The notes under the pieces: model-generated
Told to the model about the DNA's origin: nothing
Seen by the model: the letters and a program-made list of their open reading frames with translations, nothing else
The model's database searches: none
Shown: positions 8,368-10,411 of the stretch, piece after piece
Layout of the letters: each line of letters begins with the position of its first letter
How positions within the stretch are numbered: the stretch's first letter is position 1
Made by a program: the position numbers and the translations under genes
Source: Euperipatoides rowelli
Taxonomy: Eukaryota; Onychophora; Udeonychophora; Euonychophora; Peripatopsidae
NCBI GenBank assembly: GCA_003024985.2
Contig: PXIH01S0161166.1
DNA length: 10,411 nucleotides
Strand: one strand, 5' to 3'

Positions 8368-9069
8368 ATAGATTTTATGCTGCTTATAATAAACCATGCA
8401 AGATTTATGAATTCAAATTGAGTTTGAAAATAACATCGTAAAATTATTTGGGTTCAAACAGTTGAAAAAAAAAAAAATCCTTATCTACAATATCAGTAAC
8501 AAATTATTTATGATATATAATTATTTCTATTTAATTTTGATTTAAATGATTATGTATAACTTAAATACTTATTTAAATTTTTTCTAACAGTTACAGGTAC
8601 CTAGACAGACTTAACTTCTTTTGTTTCTGACTCACATAATAGCTGCAACGGCTTCACATGAGCCCGTTATAATTGGTGAAATCTATTTTTTATTAATTTA
8701 TTAACTAACACCGTGTTATACTAACCGTAGTAACATTTCTATATGGATTTGGTTTATTCAAATAACTGCATCTGAGCTTTTATATTGATATTTTCTTTTA
8801 TAAAAAAAGTAATTTAGCATATTTTATTTTCTAACTGGTTTGATGATTATTGTTCTCCTGTTGCAGCCATCTAATCTACTCCAAATGACAGGATTTATAA
8901 ACATTTTTTTTGGGGTGGGGGTGGGGCTTTATTTTCTCTAACTCCCTCCAACTGAGAGTCTCCCCCTTTCCTCGCTAGGGCATTTGACTACTAAACCTTC
9001 CTCATTCTGACTAACTAGTAGGAAATTTACCTGACTCTAAAAATTATCTGAATTTGTCAAACCCTGTAT
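8368..9069. other. Non-coding DNA between the hAT-like element and the second duplication copy
   Basis: The stretch is A/T-rich with no supported gene. A pyrimidine-rich CTCCTGTTGCAG ending near 8866 looks like a 3' splice site, but the sequence after it in the phase left by the FFAT exon reads PSNLLQMTGF and onward through a G-rich simple tract to a stop. It has no good donor and does not resemble the ORP continuation. A 13-G tract lies at 8912-8926. Confidence 0.55.
8912..8926 (+). repeat. G-tract (GGGG-T-GGGGG-T-GGGG)
   Basis: Three runs of 4, 5 and 4 guanines are separated by single T, a strong outlier in this A/T-rich window. Three long runs could support a two-layer or intermolecular G-quadruplex, but no fourth long run is present close by. 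Confidence 0.6.
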
Positions 9070-10411
9070 TCGTTAAGAAAAGAAAAAAAAATCTGCTTAA
9101 GCCTAAATTAAAATAGTCGTATTTTTTTTACCCATATACCATACTATATGTTAGAATAATGCTAATAGGGCCCTACAAATACAATTGAGTAACCAACATT
9201 TGTATTTACAATATATACTGTTTTGCCACTTGCATAATCACATTGATTATTAAGAATTCAATATTTGAAATGAATGTGGTCAGAAAGTAAATTTTCCTAA
9301 ATCCTAATGTTCATGTAATTTTACAATAAAAATTCACAAAATTAATTGTAAATTAAAAATAATTTTGTTGACCTAGGAACCCACTCAAGTTCAAATCTTA
9401 CACTTTGCCTAGGGCCCAACAGAGGATTAATCCACCCCTGATCATGCATAAAGTCAAGGATAATTCAACAATGGTGTTAAAGTATTTTATGTATTTAGAA
9501 TTAAATGCCCATATTACCCATCCAGGAGAGAAACGAATAAATAATGTCATTTGAGATAATTGTTAAAATTATAATAATAAAAGCCCAAACCATGCAATTC
9601 AGTGCTGTAATATTAATGTAATAACTAATTATGTCATCTGGTGTAGAATGAAGGAATTTATTTTTGATGGCCTTCAGCCCATTTCCATTAGTTATAGATG
9701 AAATATTTGTGGGTGTGTGAGGGGGATAGGTGAAAGGGATAGAGAAACTGAAGTCAGATCTCTTTAGCAGTGCCGTAACTAGCTCATGTTGAGCCGAGTG
9801 TGAGTTAACCATTTTACACCCCCCTCCACCCGGATAATACACGAAAGACTATCTCCTTTTTTCCCCTATTTGATCTTTGCACGTCTGATGAAGATATTCA
9901 GGGAATACATTACGATTATTATTTTAAATTCTACTTTATTAGTTTTATAAGATATTACATATGTTTTTAAATATTTCAATGTTACATGTTTGATGTAATC
10001 AATTTAAATCGTATAGATCATATTTTAACATTTTTGCATTTTGTTACTCTTATTTGTGTTTGAAAAAAAAATGTTTAATGTTTATTTTCTTGCATATATA
10101 ACACATTTGTTAGAATAAATTGGTCGTAATTTAAAAAAAAGTTTTTAATTTAATTTCTTTATTATTTAAGGTTGTATAACCGTCACCATGATTAACATTA
10201 TTTGCTATTGCTAACTGTGTAAGCATATCAAAGGATGACACAACTCACAATCTTATCAACTACATTGTTTAGTCCTTCCTTCAGACACGTTTTCAAGTAG
10301 TGGAATTTTCATTTTATATACATTTCTACTGGAAATCTATCGGATATGTGATAGTCCTTTGAGTCTTTGACTTGAGTTTAGGCTAATGATTAATTTTTAT
10401 CTGGGCAGCTG
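9070..10411. repeat. 1,342-bp direct duplication, copy 2 (runs to window edge)
   Basis: No difference from 6302-7643 was found. It starts abruptly at the T/C of TCGTTAAG after unrelated sequence (only one base of shared flank) and continues to the last base, so its true right end is not visible. It contains the right part of the older hAT-like element (9070-9440), the intervening DNA, the CTCTTTAG duplication (9760-9767) and the left 644 bp of the younger element. Confidence 0.95.
9768..10411. mobile_element. Second copy of the hAT-like element, cut by the window edge
   Basis: It begins with the same terminal repeat, CAGTGCCGTAACTAG (9768-9782), preceded by the same CTCTTTAG (9760-9767). It arose with the surrounding duplication and not by a separate insertion, because the flanking sequence is duplicated too. 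The right terminus lies beyond the window. Confidence 0.8.

Noticed and set aside
8855-8955. Splice-acceptor-like CTCCTGTTGCAG as the next ORP exon
   Set aside because: The phase-0 reading runs through a G-rich simple tract to a stop, with no donor and no resemblance to the serine/acidic region expected after the FFAT exon.
6302-10411. The two 1.34-kb copies as long terminal repeats of a retrotransposon
   Set aside because: The ends lack TG...CA, no primer-binding site or polypurine tract adjoins them, there is no gag/pol coding, and the left boundary lies inside a DNA transposon.
1-10411. A CRISPR array, operon or bacterial-type system
   Set aside because: There are no regularly spaced repeats, no dense ORFs and no ribosome-binding sites. 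GT-AG splicing signals and hAT ends indicate animal nuclear DNA.

Overview
The window reads as AT-rich (roughly 70% A+T by eye) eukaryotic, invertebrate-type genomic DNA. It is dominated by intron or intergenic sequence, simple repeats and degraded transposable elements. There are no dense open reading frames, ribosome-binding sites or operons, and almost every ORF over 60 codons is a chance opening in A/T-rich sequence. One convincing exon with GT-AG splice sites and several hAT-type transposon ends show that this is animal nuclear DNA. A mollusc or other lophotrochozoan would fit the composition, but the sequence alone does not settle the taxon. A single ambiguous base lies at 5420.

Layout: 1-1020 holds degenerate GATA microsatellite and AAT/AAC-rich sequence. 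About 1021-1613 is a long imperfect inverted repeat (best arms 1062-1255 and 1313-1580), probably an old MITE or foldback element. 1614-5599 has no recognisable intact gene; it contains a possible piggyBac transposase relic near 3386-3476, small hairpins and short direct repeats. 5600-5701 is a 102-bp, phase 0-0 coding exon encoding a FFAT (VAP-binding) motif in a serine/acidic setting typical of oxysterol-binding-protein-related proteins (ORPs). It is the only host coding sequence I can support, and the flanking DNA on both sides is most simply read as its introns.

Downstream of the exon the DNA is transposon-rich. 6003-6672 looks like an old non-autonomous hAT-like element. 7000-8359 is a well-delimited 1,360-bp non-autonomous hAT-like element with 15-bp perfect terminal inverted repeats and a perfect 8-bp target duplication (CTCTTTAG). 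The segment 6302-7643 recurs with no difference that I could see at 9070-10411, running into the window edge at an offset of 2,768 bp. Its left breakpoint falls inside the older element and the copy includes the left half of the younger one. This is therefore a segmental or tandem duplication, or an assembly artefact, and not a transposition event.

I found no operon, CRISPR array, RNA gene or coherent undescribed system. The most informative items are the FFAT exon, the newly delimited hAT-like element, the identical 1.34-kb duplication and the long hairpin.
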